This document shows, piece by piece, positions 51,392 through 60,767 of a stretch of DNA of 64,000 nucleotides. Position 1 is the stretch's first letter; the number at the start of each line of letters is the position of its first letter. The position numbers were made by a program, and so were the translations under genes. Under the pieces are notes generated by a model that searched no databases, was not told the origin of the DNA, and worked only from the letters and a program-made list of their open reading frames with translations. The DNA comes from DATARH01 sp963789255 (GTDB taxonomy: Bacteria; Pseudomonadota; Alphaproteobacteria; ATCC43930; CGMCC-115725): the NCBI GenBank assembly GCA_963789255.1, contig CAWBJW010000002.1:1426001-1490000 (forward strand), in the 5' to 3' direction.

Positions 51392-52859
51392 ATGGCCGAT
51401 TACGATCTCGTCATCCGCAACGGCACGGTGGCGACCGCCGCCGACACGACGCAATGCGATGTCGCCATCACGGACGGCGTCATCGCCGCGCTGGGGCGCG
51501 GCCTCGCCGCCGGGGCGCGCGAGATCGACGCGGCGGGCCATCTCGTGCTGCCCGGCGCGATCGACAGCCATTGCCATATCGAGCAGCGTTCCTCCGCCGG
51601 CGTCATGTGCGCCGACGATTTCTACAGCGCCACCGTCTCGGCCGCGTTCGGCGGCACCACGACGGTGATCCCGTTCGCCGCCCAGCACCGCGGCCAGTCA
51701 TTGCGCCAGGTCGTCGCCGAATACCACGAGGCCGCCGGCCCGAAGGCGGTCATCGACTACGCCTTCCATCTGATCGTCTCCGACCCCTCGGAGCAGGTGC
51801 TGGGCCAGGAATTGCCGGCCTTGATCCGCGACGGCTACACCTCGTTCAAGGTCTACATGACCTACGATCTGCTCCGCCTCGACGACCGCCAGATGCTCGA
51901 TATCCTGGCCCTAGCGCGGGCGCGAGGGCGCCTTTGTCATGGTCCACGCCGAAAACCACGACATGATCCAATGGCTCGCCGACCGGCTGCTTGCAAAAGG
52001 GCTGTCGCAGCCGCGCTACCACGCGGTCTCGCACGCGAGGATCGCCGAGGGCGAGGCGACCAACCGGGCGGTGGCCTTGGCCGAACTCCTCGACGTGCCG
52101 ATCCTCATCGTCCATGTCTCGGCCGCCGAGGCGATCGACGTTATCCGCGACGCGCAAACCAAGGGCCTCAAAATCTACGGCGAGACCTGCCCGCAATATC
52201 TGTTTCTGACCGCCGACGACATCGGCATGGATCTCGAAGGCACCAAATTCTGCTGCAGTCCGCCGCCGCGCGACAAGGCGGGGCAGGAAGCGGTGTGGCG
52301 GGGTCTCTCCAACGGCACCTTCCAGGTGTTTTCCTCCGACCACGCGCCCTATCGCTACGACGCGACCGGCAAATTGCCGAAGGGCGAGAAGACGACGTTC
52401 AAGGACACCGCCAACGGCGTCCCCGGCATCGAACTGCGCGTGCCCTTATTGTTTTCCGAAGGGGTCCAGAAGGGGCGAATCGACCTCAACCGCTTTGTCG
52501 CGCTGACCGCGACCAACGCCGCCAAGATTTACGGTCTCTATCCGAGGAAGGGGACGATCGCCATCGGCAGCGACGCCGACATCGCGATCTGGGACCCGAG
52601 CGCCCACGTCACGGTGCGCGCCGACAACATCCACGACAATGTCGGCTACACCCCCTATGAGGGGATGCACCTGACCGGCTGGCCGGTGACGGTATTGTCG
52701 CGCGGTCGCATCGTCATCGACAACGGCCGGCTCCAGGCCCCGCGCGGCAGCGGCAATTTCCTGCCCTGCGCCCTCTCCGACGCCGCCCGCCCCTTGGGCC
52801 GCCCCACCCCCGAACTGGCGTTCGTGGAGCAGCGGGGACAACGGCTAATCCCGCTGTAG
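51392..52859 (+). CDS. Hydantoinase/dihydropyrimidinase-family amidohydrolase, frameshifted near 51920
   Basis: This metal-dependent cyclic amidase starts at ATG 51392 (MADYDLVIRNGTVATAADTT) with GGAGGG upstream. The first metal motif is DSHCHIEQRS (usually DxHxH), the carboxylated Lys is in YTSFKVYMTY, and later His are in FVMVHAENHDMI and VSHARIAEGEATNRAVALAE. The third-metal Asp is in QVFSSDHAPYRYD. One extra base near 51920 breaks LALARxEGAFVMVHAENH. The joined length is about 488 residues. With the D-carbamoylase gene downstream it should open hydantoins to N-carbamoyl amino acids. Confidence 0.85.
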
Positions 52860-53372
52860 ACAAACAGTGGGATGTCGAAGACAACACTCAACTCGTGTGG
52901 GCATATCGGCCGGAGGGTTCCGAACATCGCCGTCGTAAGTGCAGTTGGCGACCCGCCAGAAATTGCCACCCATCTTAATGCCCATGCATTGATCGTAGTT
53001 GCCGGCCGGAGCACACGCCTGACGTGCGACCCCATATTTTAGGCACACGGATTGTAGTTCGCAGAGAGATAGGACGCGCGCACTGGCCTCCGCTTGGCGA
53101 TGGGCTTCCGCTTGCTGCGCGGCAACGCGAGCTTGGGCCTGCGCGGGTGTCTCCTCCGGGGGCGGATTTATCGCAGCCCAAATAAATAACGAAGTCATTA
53201 ACAGGGCGATTGCCGCGACCAACAGAAGCTGTGGGTGCCGTTTACATGCGGCGACCCCGCGGTCAATGCCGACCAGACCGCGATAGACTGCAACGGCGAT
53301 ATGGCGCCTCTTGGGCCGCACTGTTATTTCTTCGGCGCGAGCCGGCAGATCGGCTCGTGGCGCATCCGGCAT
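52845..53372 (-). CDS. Hypothetical cysteine-rich membrane-anchored protein
   Basis: From ATG 53372 (MPDAPRADLPARAEEITVRP, with GGAGGGGG just upstream) the 175-residue protein has an N-terminal cytoplasmic part and one membrane helix (LLLVAAIALLMTSLFIWAAI). It then has a Gln/Ala-rich stalk (AQARVAAQQAEAHRQAEASA) and a domain with eight cysteines (LCELQSVCLKYG, RQACAPAGNYDQCMG, NCTYDGD, ECCLRHPTVC). The cysteines suggest a periplasmic disulfide-rich domain. No family was recognised. The 3' end overlaps the hydantoinase by 15 bp. Confidence 0.6.
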   Translation of the reverse strand: MPDAPRADLPARAEEITVRPKRRHIAVAVYRGLVGIDRGVAACKRHPQLLLVAAIALLMTSLFIWAAINPPPEETPAQAQARVAAQQAEAHRQAEASARVLSLCELQSVCLKYGVARQACAPAGNYDQCMGIKMGGNFWRVANCTYDGDVRNPPADMPTRVECCLRHPTVCLQRD

Positions 53373-53437
53373 GCCCCCTCCGCGCTCTATGATTATGCTA
53401 TAGAGGACCTTGTCGCCCTGCATTTGGAGTGTCAACG

Positions 53438-53636
53438 ATGGCGCGTGTGACGGTCTATCCATTCAAGCGTTACGACGTCAGACTCCGATCAGAGCCCACC
53501 GACCAGATACGGCACTCTCGATGCCATCCGCAAAATGCACGGCGCAAAGCCAATCATCGGTAAAGGTGTGGAGATCGATGAGGCCCAACTCGACCCGGAT
53601 TTGCCGGGTATGACGCCGCGAGATTTTAAACCCTGA
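53438..53636 (+). CDS. Small hypothetical protein, frameshifted
   Basis: ATG 53438 opens MARVTVYPFKRYDVRLRSEP, then the frame shifts by one near 53515 to GTLDAIRKMHGAKPIIGKGV and EIDEAQLDPDLPGMTPRDFK, stopping at 53636. The corrected product is about 65 residues and resembles small alphaproteobacterial proteins with MARVTxY...YD and a V-E-[IV]-D-E motif. No function is known. It lies just upstream of the carbamoylase gene. Confidence 0.5.
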
Positions 53637-53702
53637 GCGTGCAAACGTAGGGCGGCGGAATACGCTTCGCTTTTCCGAACGAAAGCGGTCTAGGAGGTGA
53701 AT

Positions 53703-54638
53703 ATGCCCCGCAAACTCCGCGCCGCGGTTGCCCAGCTTGGGCCCATTCATCTCGCCGACAGCCGCGAGGGCGTCGTCAAAAGGCTCTGCGCCCTCTTGCG
53801 TGAGGCGCACGGCGACGGCGCCTGCTTCGTCGTCTTTCCCGAGCTGGCGCTGACGACGTTCTTTCCGCGCTGGTGGATGACCGAGCAGGCCGAGATCGAC
53901 CGCTATTTCGAGCGCGAGATGCCGGGCGCCGAAACCCGGCCCTTGTTCGACCTCGCCAAGGAGTTCGGCATCGGGTTTTACCTCGGCTATGCCGAATTGA
54001 CCGAGGAGGGGGGTGAGCCGCGCCATTACAACACCTCGATCCTCGTCGATCCGGCGGGAAAAATCATCGGGCGCTACCGCAAGATCCACCTGCCGGGGCA
54101 TTCCGAGCACCTGCCGAAGGCGCCGTTCCAGCATCTCGAAAAGCGTTATTTCGACGTCGGCAACGAGGGCTTTCGTGTCTGGCGAATGCAGGATGCGGTC
54201 ATAGGCATGTGCATCTGCAACGACCGGCGCTGGCCGGAGACCTACCGGGTCATGGGCCTCCAAGGGGTCGAGATCGTCGCGCTCGGCTACAACACGCCGA
54301 TCCAGAATATCCACACCAGCGAGCCCGAGCATCTGCGGATGTTCCACCATTTGTTGTCATTGCAGGCCGGGGCCTACCAGAACGCCGCCTGGGTGCTGGC
54401 GGCGGCCAAATGCGGCGCCGAAGACGGCTTCGGCATGATCGGCGGCTCGGCGATCGTCGCGCCGACGGGCGAGATCGCCGCCCAGGCATTGACCGAGGAG
54501 GACGAGCTGATCACCACGACCCTCGATCTCGAACTCGGCGAATACCTGCGCCGCACCGTCTTCAATTTCGAGAAGCACCGCCGCACCGAGCATTACGGCC
54601 TCATCACCAGCCGCACCGGCGCGAAGACCGAGGTGTGA
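53703..54638 (+). CDS. N-carbamoyl-D-amino-acid hydrolase
   Basis: This nitrilase-superfamily enzyme cleaves N-carbamoyl-D-amino acids to D-amino acids, CO2 and ammonia. The Glu-Lys-Cys triad is Glu47 (VVFPELALTTFFPRWWM), Lys127 (YRKIHLPGHSEHLPK) and Cys172 (GMCICNDRRWPETYRVM), with the same spacing as Agrobacterium D-carbamoylase. The 311 residues are normal. ATG 53703 follows AGGAGGTGA at good spacing. It probably works with the hydantoinase encoded at 51392. Confidence 0.92.
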   Translation: MPRKLRAAVAQLGPIHLADSREGVVKRLCALLREAHGDGACFVVFPELALTTFFPRWWMTEQAEIDRYFEREMPGAETRPLFDLAKEFGIGFYLGYAELTEEGGEPRHYNTSILVDPAGKIIGRYRKIHLPGHSEHLPKAPFQHLEKRYFDVGNEGFRVWRMQDAVIGMCICNDRRWPETYRVMGLQGVEIVALGYNTPIQNIHTSEPEHLRMFHHLLSLQAGAYQNAAWVLAAAKCGAEDGFGMIGGSAIVAPTGEIAAQALTEEDELITTTLDLELGEYLRRTVFNFEKHRRTEHYGLITSRTGAKTEV

Positions 54639-54647
54639 GCAAATTCG

Positions 54648-54668
54648 CTCTCCCGCATTGCGGGAGAG
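54648..54668. terminator. Bidirectional hairpin between the carbamoylase and manC genes
   Basis: CTCTCCCGC, ATT and GCGGGAGAG form a perfect 9-bp stem in the 36-bp gap between convergent stops. No U-run follows, so it may be a REP-like terminator or simply a repeat. Confidence 0.6.
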
Positions 54669-54674
54669 GACTTC

Positions 54675-56091
54675 CTATTCCCGCCCGTAATGATCCTCGA
54701 AGCGGACGATGTCGTCTTCGCCGAGATAGCTGCCCGACTGCACCTCGATGACGTGCAGCGGGATCTTGCCCGGGTTTTCCAGGCGGTGCGCGGTGCCGAG
54801 CGGGATGTAGGTCGACTGGTCCTCGGTCAGGATCAACTCCTCGTTGCCGCGCACGATCTTGGCGGTGCCCTGGACGACGACCCAATGCTCGGCGCGGTGG
54901 TGGTGCATCTGCAGCGACAGCTTGGCGCCCGGCTCGACCATGATGTGCTTGACCTGCACGCGGTGGCCGTGGTGCAGCGCGCGGTAGGTGCCCCACGGGC
55001 GGTGCACGGTCGGCAGCGCGTCGGCTTCGCTCGCGGCGCTCGGCGAGCAACCGGGCGACGAGCGTTCGGACTTCCTGGGTGCGGTTGCGCGGCGCCACCA
55101 TGACCGCGTCGTCGGTGGCGACGACGACGAGGTCGTCGACCCCGATCGCCGCGACCAGCCCCGCTTCCGAGCGCAGGTAGCAGTTGCCGGTGGCCTCGGC
55201 GACGACATTGCCGGTCAGCACGTTGCCGCGCTCGTCTTTCGCGCCCATCTCCCACAGCGCATCCCACGAGCCGAGATCGCTCCACCCCATCGCGACCGGC
55301 ACCACCGCGGCGCGGGTGGTGCGCTCCATCACGGCGTAATCGATCGAGTCGCTCGGGCATGCGGCGAACGCCGCCTTGTCGAGACGAATGAAATCGCTGT
55401 CGGACCGCGCGCCGGCCAGCGCCGCTTCGCAGGCGGCGAGCATCTCCGGCCGCAAATGCCCGATCTCGGCGAGATAAAGCGCTGCCGGAAACAGGAAGAT
55501 GCCGCTGTTCCAGAAATAGTCGCCGGACGCGAGGTAACGCTCGGCCGCCGCGGTATCGGGCTTTTCGACAAAGCCGGCGACCGCGAAGGCGCCCTCGACG
55601 CCGGCGACCGGACGCCCCTTGCAAATATAGCCATAGCCGGTTTCGGCACGCTCGGGCGTGATGCCGAAGGTGACCAGATGCCCGGTGCGCGCCGCCGCCG
55701 CGGCATGCCCGATCGCCTCGAGAAACGCGTCGGGATCGCCGATCGCGTGATCCGACGGCATCACCAGCATCAGCGCGTCGGGCTCTCTGGCGGCGAGGCG
55801 CAACGCCGCGACGCAGGCCGCCGGGGCGGTATTGCGGCCGACCGGCTCCAGGATTAGCGCATCGGGCACCGCACCGATCTCGCGCAGCTGCTCGGCGATG
55901 ATGAAGCGGTGCTCCTCATTGGCGATGATCAGCGGCGGCGCAAACCCGGCATTGCCCACCACCCGGCGCACAGTCTCCTGCAACAGGCTGTGCTCGCCCA
56001 TCAGCGCCAACAGCTGCTTCGGATAGTGCGAACGTGACATCGGCCACAGCCGCGTGCCCGAGCCCCCCGACAGGATCACCGGATAAATCAT
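54675..56091 (-). CDS. manC: Mannose-1-phosphate guanylyltransferase/mannose-6-phosphate isomerase, frameshifted near 55040
   Basis: ManC makes GDP-mannose for surface polysaccharides; type II enzymes also isomerise mannose-6-phosphate. The N-terminal half starts at ATG 56091 (MIYPVILSGGSGTRLWPMSR, SHYPKQ nucleotide-binding signature) and has VEKPDTAAAERYLASGDYFW and MGWSDLGSWDALWEMG. After LLAERRE one inserted base near 55040 shifts to the C-terminal cupin: PTVHRPWGTYRALHHGHRVQ, VKHIMVEPGAKLSLQMHHHR and AEHWVVVQGTAKIVR. Joined length of about 472 residues is normal. No glycosyltransferases are nearby. Confidence 0.88.
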
Positions 56092-56111
56092 GCCGTCCCC
56101 CATCAAATGGC

Positions 56112-56191
56112 CGTCATTCCCGCGAAAGCGGGAATCCAGGAATGCCGGGGTCCAGCCGCTTGCCCTGGACCCCCGCGTCCGCGGGGGTGAC
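56112..56191. repeat. CATTCCCGCGAAAGCGGGAA-family inverted repeat
   Basis: CGTCATTCCCGCGAAAGCGG with GAATCCAGG pairs with CCTGGACCCCCGC and GTCCGCGGGGGTGACC. It is the third copy of the family at 26978 and 35495. It separates manC from the gentisate dioxygenase gene. Confidence 0.8.
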
Positions 56192-56228
56192 CGAATTCAG
56201 TTAGAAGCATCTCGGCCATTTCGGATTG

Positions 56229-57293
56229 TCAGCTATTGCCGCGCATTTCGCGCCACAGGCCGAGGGTTTCCTGCACCGGGCGGTCAGAAAAGCTGAACAG
56301 CACCGCCTCCTTTTGCGCATGATGCGTGTGCGCCGTCCAACCCGGCACGACGAAGATGTCGCGCGGCTCCCAGCGCAGCACGGTGTCGCCGACCCCAGGG
56401 ACGCTCACTCTTGTTTCGCCCTCGCCCTCGACGCAGACATAGACCGCCGCATCGGTCGCGCGGTAGGGCTGGCCGGCAAAGCCCTGCGGTAGCAGCTGGA
56501 TGAAGGTGCCGATCGTTGGCATCGCCGACCCGCCACTCGCCGGGTTGACGTAGCGCAATTTGTGCCCGTGATAGGGGTCGGGCGCGCCATTATGGCCAAG
56601 CACGTCGAGCGCCTCGCGGCTGCGCGCATAGGGATAATTGAAGACCGGCGAGGTCTTGGCCGCGGGCTTCCAGTCGACCGGCAGCAGATTGTGGCCGAAC
56701 CGGGCAAAGCTGTCACCTTCGGGCCGGGCGATCGTTTGCATGTCGGCGGCGCCGGGTTCGGCAAAGCTGGCGTTCAACAGCTTGACGATCTGGATATCGA
56801 GCCCGTCGAGCCAGACCGTCGGCTCGGCGCTCTCATTGCCGTGATCGTGCCAGGTCCAGGACGGGGTGATGACGAAATCGCCGGGCTGCATCGTCGTGCG
56901 CTCGCCATCGACCGCGGTGTAGGCGCCGCTTCCCTCGATGATAAAGCGCAACGCCGATTGCGTGTGGCGGTGGGCCGGCGCGACTTCGCCGGGCAGGATC
57001 AATTGCAGCCCGGCAAACAGCGAGTTCGTGATCTGGGCTTCGCCGTTGAGCCCGGGGTTTTCGAGGATCAGCACGCGGCGGGTCGCCTCCATCGTGCTGA
57101 TCAGCCCGCCCGCCTGCATCAGATAGGGCCGCACCTCGCGGTAATGCCAGATAAAGGGCAGGCAGTCGGTCACCGGTTCAGGCGTGACGAGATGGTGCAG
57201 CTTTTCCCACAATGGCGCCAGGTGATGGGGCGCGATCCTGTCGTAAAACGCCTGCCGCTCGGCGTTGCGCGCCGGGACCGCCTCTGCTGCCAT
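56229..57293 (-). CDS. Gentisate 1,2-dioxygenase
   Basis: The 354-residue bicupin opens the gentisate ring to maleylpyruvate with Fe(II). The metal site is in VAPAHRHTQSALRFIIEGSG, with further family motifs DFVITPSWTWHDHGNESAEP, DPYHGHKLRYVNPASGGSAM and FVVPGWTAHTHHAQKEAVLF. Maleylpyruvate isomerase and fumarylpyruvate hydrolase are not in the window. The next gene on the same strand upstream, separated by 11 bp, encodes a DapA-family aldolase; the pair may be an operon. Confidence 0.9.
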   Translation of the reverse strand: MAAEAVPARNAERQAFYDRIAPHHLAPLWEKLHHLVTPEPVTDCLPFIWHYREVRPYLMQAGGLISTMEATRRVLILENPGLNGEAQITNSLFAGLQLILPGEVAPAHRHTQSALRFIIEGSGAYTAVDGERTTMQPGDFVITPSWTWHDHGNESAEPTVWLDGLDIQIVKLLNASFAEPGAADMQTIARPEGDSFARFGHNLLPVDWKPAAKTSPVFNYPYARSREALDVLGHNGAPDPYHGHKLRYVNPASGGSAMPTIGTFIQLLPQGFAGQPYRATDAAVYVCVEGEGETRVSVPGVGDTVLRWEPRDIFVVPGWTAHTHHAQKEAVLFSFSDRPVQETLGLWREMRGNS

Positions 57294-57304
57294 CGCGGGT
57301 CTCC

Positions 57305-58240
57305 CTATTCGGCGGCCTCGCGGGGGCGGGAGCGCTCGCCGAGGGTGAAGCCGATCTTCGCCAGATCGCTGATCAGCGCCCTCGACTGCGCCTCGGTCAG
57401 CGCCACCATCGGTGGCCGCACCGCGGCCCAGTCCGGGTCGCGGTGGAAATGCGCGACGATGCGCTTCAAGGCCGGCACCATCGGATAGGCCTGGATTGTC
57501 TTGCGCGCCAGCGTGATCTCGGCCTGCAATGCGTCAGCCTGCGGCGTCTGCCAGTGCTCGTAGACCTTGCGGATGCCCGGCACGTTGACATTGCCGGTCG
57601 CGGTAATGCAGCCGACCCCGCCCTTGCGCAAGCCGTCGAGCAGGAAAACTTCGGAGCCGGGAAACACGGCAAAGCCCGGGAAGCGCTCGATCAGTGCCGC
57701 GGTGTTGTTCCAGTCGCCCGAGCTGTCCTTGAGGCCGACCACCGTGTCGGGGTAGGCCTCGATCAGCTGGCCGACCAGATCGAGCGAGAGGCCGAGCACG
57801 GTCTGCGGCGGGATGTGATAGAGAAACATCCGCAACGCCGCCGAGCCGACCCGGTCGATGACGCCGGCAAAAAAGGCGAACAAGCCGTTGTCATCCATCC
57901 CCTTGTAATAGAACGGCGGCAGCATCAGGACGCCGCCGACGCCGTGGCCGACGGCGTGGCGGATCAACGTCGCCGCCTCGGTCATCGAGCACGCCCCGGT
58001 GCCCGGCATCAGCCGGGCCGGCGGGATGCCCGCGGCGACCAGGCGGTCGAGCAATTCCATGCGCTCGCCTGATGACATCGAGTTGGCTTCGCTGGTCGTG
58101 CCGAAGATCGCCAGCCCGTCGGCGCCCTGGTCCAACAGCCAGCGGCAGAATGCGATAAACCGCCCGGAATCGGGCTCGCCCGCCGCGGTGAACGGGGTCA
58201 GGACCGGGACCAGCACCCCGGCAAACGGTTGCGAGGCCAT
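57305..58240 (-). CDS. DapA-family aldolase/synthase
   Basis: The 311-residue TIM barrel begins MASQPFAGVLVPVLTPFTAA and has GLAIFGTTSEANSMSSGERM, the pyruvate-binding Thr-Thr/Ser motif. Tyr of FLYHIPPQTV and Lys of VGLKDSSGDW are the active-site residues; the Lys forms the Schiff base with pyruvate. Members are dihydrodipicolinate synthase, N-acetylneuraminate lyase and aromatic or keto-acid aldolases. The neighbourhood with gentisate dioxygenase favours catabolism over lysine synthesis (inference). Confidence 0.87.
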   Translation of the reverse strand: MASQPFAGVLVPVLTPFTAAGEPDSGRFIAFCRWLLDQGADGLAIFGTTSEANSMSSGERMELLDRLVAAGIPPARLMPGTGACSMTEAATLIRHAVGHGVGGVLMLPPFYYKGMDDNGLFAFFAGVIDRVGSAALRMFLYHIPPQTVLGLSLDLVGQLIEAYPDTVVGLKDSSGDWNNTAALIERFPGFAVFPGSEVFLLDGLRKGGVGCITATGNVNVPGIRKVYEHWQTPQADALQAEITLARKTIQAYPMVPALKRIVAHFHRDPDWAAVRPPMVALTEAQSRALISDLAKIGFTLGERSRPREAAE

Positions 58241-58377
58241 GCGGAAACTCCCTCAACGCTAAGGGCTGCGGCGGATCACGCCAATAAGCCCCCGCCCGCC
58301 CGCTCCGTCAATATGTCTATGGCCGCGCCCTGGTCACGCCCACTGGCGAACCCGCAGCAAACAGTTGCGCGTCTCGT

Positions 58378-58886
58378 TTACCGGGCGCGGGTCGCAACCT
58401 CGTTCGCAAGGGCGATATTGGCCTCGTGCGATCGCAGCATCTCGGCAAGTTCTGTGTGCAGTCGATTGTCGCGCACGCGTGGGAGCATCTCGCGCAGCTT
58501 TCGCACCACCCAGCCCTGGCCGCGATTGAGGAAGGCGATCCGTTCGCCAAGATCCGCGATGGCCATGGCCTTCGCGTAGAACGCACCGACATTGGGGGAC
58601 GGCGCGGCGCCGAGCGCCTTGATATGGCGGGCCAGCATCGCGCACCAGCGCGATTCATCCCGCTGGATGGTCCGCATCAGCCCGGCGATCGTATTGTTGT
58701 CGGCCGCCCGCGCCGCTCTCGAGCGTTACCCGGGCTCCGGCGCGCTCGGCTTCTAGCAATTCGTTGAGAAAGGCGAGTCAGCTCGTCCTTGCCGGCAAAG
58801 CCCAGATAGGCATCGTCGGCTTCGTGCATCGAGCAGGCCGGCGAGCTGAGCTCGACCGCAGGATCGTCATCGGGTTGATTTGTCAT
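58378..58886 (-). CDS. DUF6306-family protein, frameshifted twice
   Basis: The gene starts at ATG 58886 (MTNQPDDDPAVELSSPACSM) and shows SPACSMHEADDAYLGFAGKD. After one insertion near 58773 the frame reads FLNELLEAERAGARVTLES, and after a second near 58714 AGLMRTIQRDESRWCAMLAR to the end (ANEVATRAR). Corrected length is about 168 residues. The Glu- and His-rich helical bundle (LLEAERAGAR, IQRDESRWCAML) resembles ferritin-like folds, so metal binding is possible. Its ATG overlaps the DUF6522 stop (ATGA), placing it last in the haemoglobin operon. Confidence 0.72.
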
Positions 58887-59131
58887 TCTGCCACGTCCTC
58901 CAGTGTCACGGACCAGGACCGGGCGCGATAGCGGAAGGTGAGCCGCACGCGGCCGGCATCGTCGCCTTCACCCCGCTCGACCACCCCGTAGACGATCCCG
59001 CGTTGCATCTCGCGCCAGAAGGCATCGGGCGCGAGGCCAAGTTTCCCGGCGACAAGCTCCGCATCGACGACAAATCCATCGTCTGAATGCGTAATGGCGG
59101 TGGGCCCGCCAAGGGGTGACGCGTCGTTCAC
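58883..59131 (-). CDS. DUF6522-family protein
   Basis: The 82-residue product starts with GTG 59131 (MNDASPLGGPTAITHSDDGF) and contains VVDAELVAGKLGLAPDAFWR, then GIVYGVVERGEGDDAGRVRL and TFRYRARSWSVTLEDV. This fits DUF6522, which is often beside truncated haemoglobin and NO-related genes. It overlaps both neighbours by 4 bp, showing tight translational coupling. Its biochemical role is unknown. Confidence 0.75.
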   Translation of the reverse strand: MNDASPLGGPTAITHSDDGFVVDAELVAGKLGLAPDAFWREMQRGIVYGVVERGEGDDAGRVRLTFRYRARSWSVTLEDVAE

Positions 59132-59607
59132 CGCGTCTCCGCGGCGGCCGGCGCCCAGGTTCCCGCCGGTCGTACCCGCTTCGCCCTGATCTCCCCCTTC
59201 TGGGCGGCAATGCCCAGCTCCAGACTGTCGGCGATCCGATGCGCGCGCTCGAGTAAATAGGCGGCCGCCGCCGGCCGGCAGACGTCGCGTGCGGTCCCGG
59301 CAAATATTTCGAGCCAGCGGTCGAAATGCGGGGTGTCGATCGACAGCGGCAGGTGGGCCGCCATCGGTTGGCCGTGATAGCGGCCGCTCATCAGCGCGAC
59401 GGACGACCAAAAGGCGCCCATGCGGCCGAAGTGAGCCTCCCAGTCATGCACCCGAGCCTCGAAGATCGCGCCGATCAGCGGGTCGCGCCGGGCGCGGCCG
59501 TAAAACGCACGCACCAGCCGGTCGATCATCGCCTCGTCGATGCCGGTGCGTGCAACGATGTCCGCGACAATCAGACTCACGGCTGGCTGCGCCGGGTTGC
59601 GCGTCAT
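59128..59607 (-). CDS. Group III truncated haemoglobin
   Basis: The 159-residue protein has a 2-on-2 globin fold of group III. IDRLVRAFYGRARRDPLIGA is the early helix with Phe-Tyr, VHDWEAHFGRMGAFWSSVAL is helix E, and HLPLSIDTPHFDRWLEIFAG carries the proximal-side segment; the haem-ligand His is expected in TPHFDRW. Group III globins are linked to NO or O2 chemistry in alpha- and epsilonproteobacteria. It heads a three-gene operon divergent from nsrR. Confidence 0.88.
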   Translation of the reverse strand: MTRNPAQPAVSLIVADIVARTGIDEAMIDRLVRAFYGRARRDPLIGAIFEARVHDWEAHFGRMGAFWSSVALMSGRYHGQPMAAHLPLSIDTPHFDRWLEIFAGTARDVCRPAAAAYLLERAHRIADSLELGIAAQKGEIRAKRVRPAGTWAPAAAETR

Positions 59608-59664
59608 CCCTCATTCTCATCCTCGTGCGCGGCACCTGCCGAGGTGCGTGTTGCGCTCGCGATG

Positions 59665-59687
59665 AAGATTCATATGATATGAATGTT
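59665..59687. promoter_or_regulatory. NsrR-type operator between the divergent NO-response operons
   Basis: AAGATTCATAT, G, ATATGAATGTT is an 11-1-11 inverted repeat with a single mismatch between arms. It resembles the known NsrR consensus (AAGATGCATTT type). It is 57 bp upstream of the haemoglobin ATG and 46 bp upstream of the nsrR ATG, so one site could control both directions. Confidence 0.75.
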
Positions 59688-59733
59688 AACTGGATCAAGC
59701 AGGCGATCGGGCTGGCGCGGGAGAAAGCAGGCC

Positions 59734-60186
59734 ATGCGGCTGACCTTGGGGACCGACTATGCGCTGCGCACGCTAATCTATGTAGGCGCGTTGGGCGGGC
59801 GGCTCGCGACGATCGCCGAGATCGCCGCAAGCTTCGACATTTCCAAGACCCACCTGATGAAGGTCGTCAACAAGCTCGGCCAGCAAGGCTATCTCGAGAC
59901 GATCCGCGGCAAGGGGGGCGGCATCAGGCTGGCGCGTTCGCCCGGGGAGATCCGGGTCGGGGCGGTGGTGCGCGAGACGGAAGAGGACCTCGCCGTGGTC
60001 GGGTGCCTCGCCGCGACAGGGTTCTGCCGGATCGAGGGATGCTGCGTTCTGCGCCGCGCGCTGCGCGAAGCGACGCTGGCGTTTTTGCGGACCCTGGACG
60101 GCTACACGCTCGCCGATCTGTTGGCGGCAGGCGCCCCGCTCGCCCACAGCCTGGGCCTCGCGGCTGAGATGCGGCCGGCGGAATGA
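59734..60186 (+). CDS. nsrR: NsrR-like Rrf2-family nitric oxide-sensing repressor
   Basis: The 150-residue Rrf2 regulator starts at ATG 59734 (MRLTLGTDYALRTLIYVGAL). The winged HTH is at about 23-65 (TIAEIAASFDISKTHLMKVV, NKLGQQGYLETIRGKGGGIR). Cys91, Cys98 and Cys103/104 (CLAATGFCRIEGCC) are the 4Fe-4S ligands, and Asp8 occupies the fourth-ligand position known in NsrR. NO destroys the cluster and lifts repression. The gene precedes NO reductase, which it probably controls. Confidence 0.9.
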   Translation: MRLTLGTDYALRTLIYVGALGGRLATIAEIAASFDISKTHLMKVVNKLGQQGYLETIRGKGGGIRLARSPGEIRVGAVVRETEEDLAVVGCLAATGFCRIEGCCVLRRALREATLAFLRTLDGYTLADLLAAGAPLAHSLGLAAEMRPAE

Positions 60187-60204
60187 GCCGAGGCGAGGCC
60201 AGCC

Positions 60205-60682
60205 ATGGCTGATGTCGCTGTCGCTCGCGCGCTGCATGTCCTCGCCGTCGTCATCTGGATTGGCGGCGTCGCGATGGTGACCACCATCGTGCTGCCGGCG
60301 GTCCGGCGCGGCGATCTCGGCGCTGAACCGGCTTGCGGCATTCCAGGCGATCGAGCGCCGTTTTGTATGGCAGGCGCGGGCCGCGATCATCGTCGTCGGG
60401 GCGAGCGGTTTCTACATGGTCGACCGGGCCGATCTCTGGGACCGATTTCGCTCGGCCGAATTCTGGTGGATGCACGCGATGGTTTGCCTGTGGGCACTGT
60501 TCGCTGTCGGCCTGTTCGTCATCGAGCCTTTCATTCTCGACCGCCGGCTTCGCCAATGGGCAACCACCCGGCCCGACCGCACCTTCGCCTGGTTGCAAAC
60601 GGCCCATTGGGTGCTGCTCACGCTCAGCCTTGTCACCGTATGCGGCGCGGTCGCCGGCAGCCAGGGATGGTCGCCGTTCTGA
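60205..60682 (+). CDS. CopD-like four-helix membrane protein, frameshifted near 60310
   Basis: The product begins MADVAVARALHVLAVVIWIG with a His in the first helix, as in CopD and haem-binding membrane proteins. After AVRRG an inserted base near 60310 shifts to ALNRLAAFQAIERRFVWQAR, then IIVVGASGFYMVDRADLWDR and HWVLLTLSLVTVCGAVAGSQ. Corrected length is about 158 residues with four membrane helices. Position between nsrR and NO reductase suggests a role in NO reductase assembly or haem/copper handling (inference). Confidence 0.7.
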
Positions 60683-60767
60683 GCCGAACCTGTGCCTGTC
60701 GGGCGCAGGACGGCGACCCTCGTGCGGCAGATCGAAACACCGCCGGAAGGCCACTTGGGGGAAAGCG

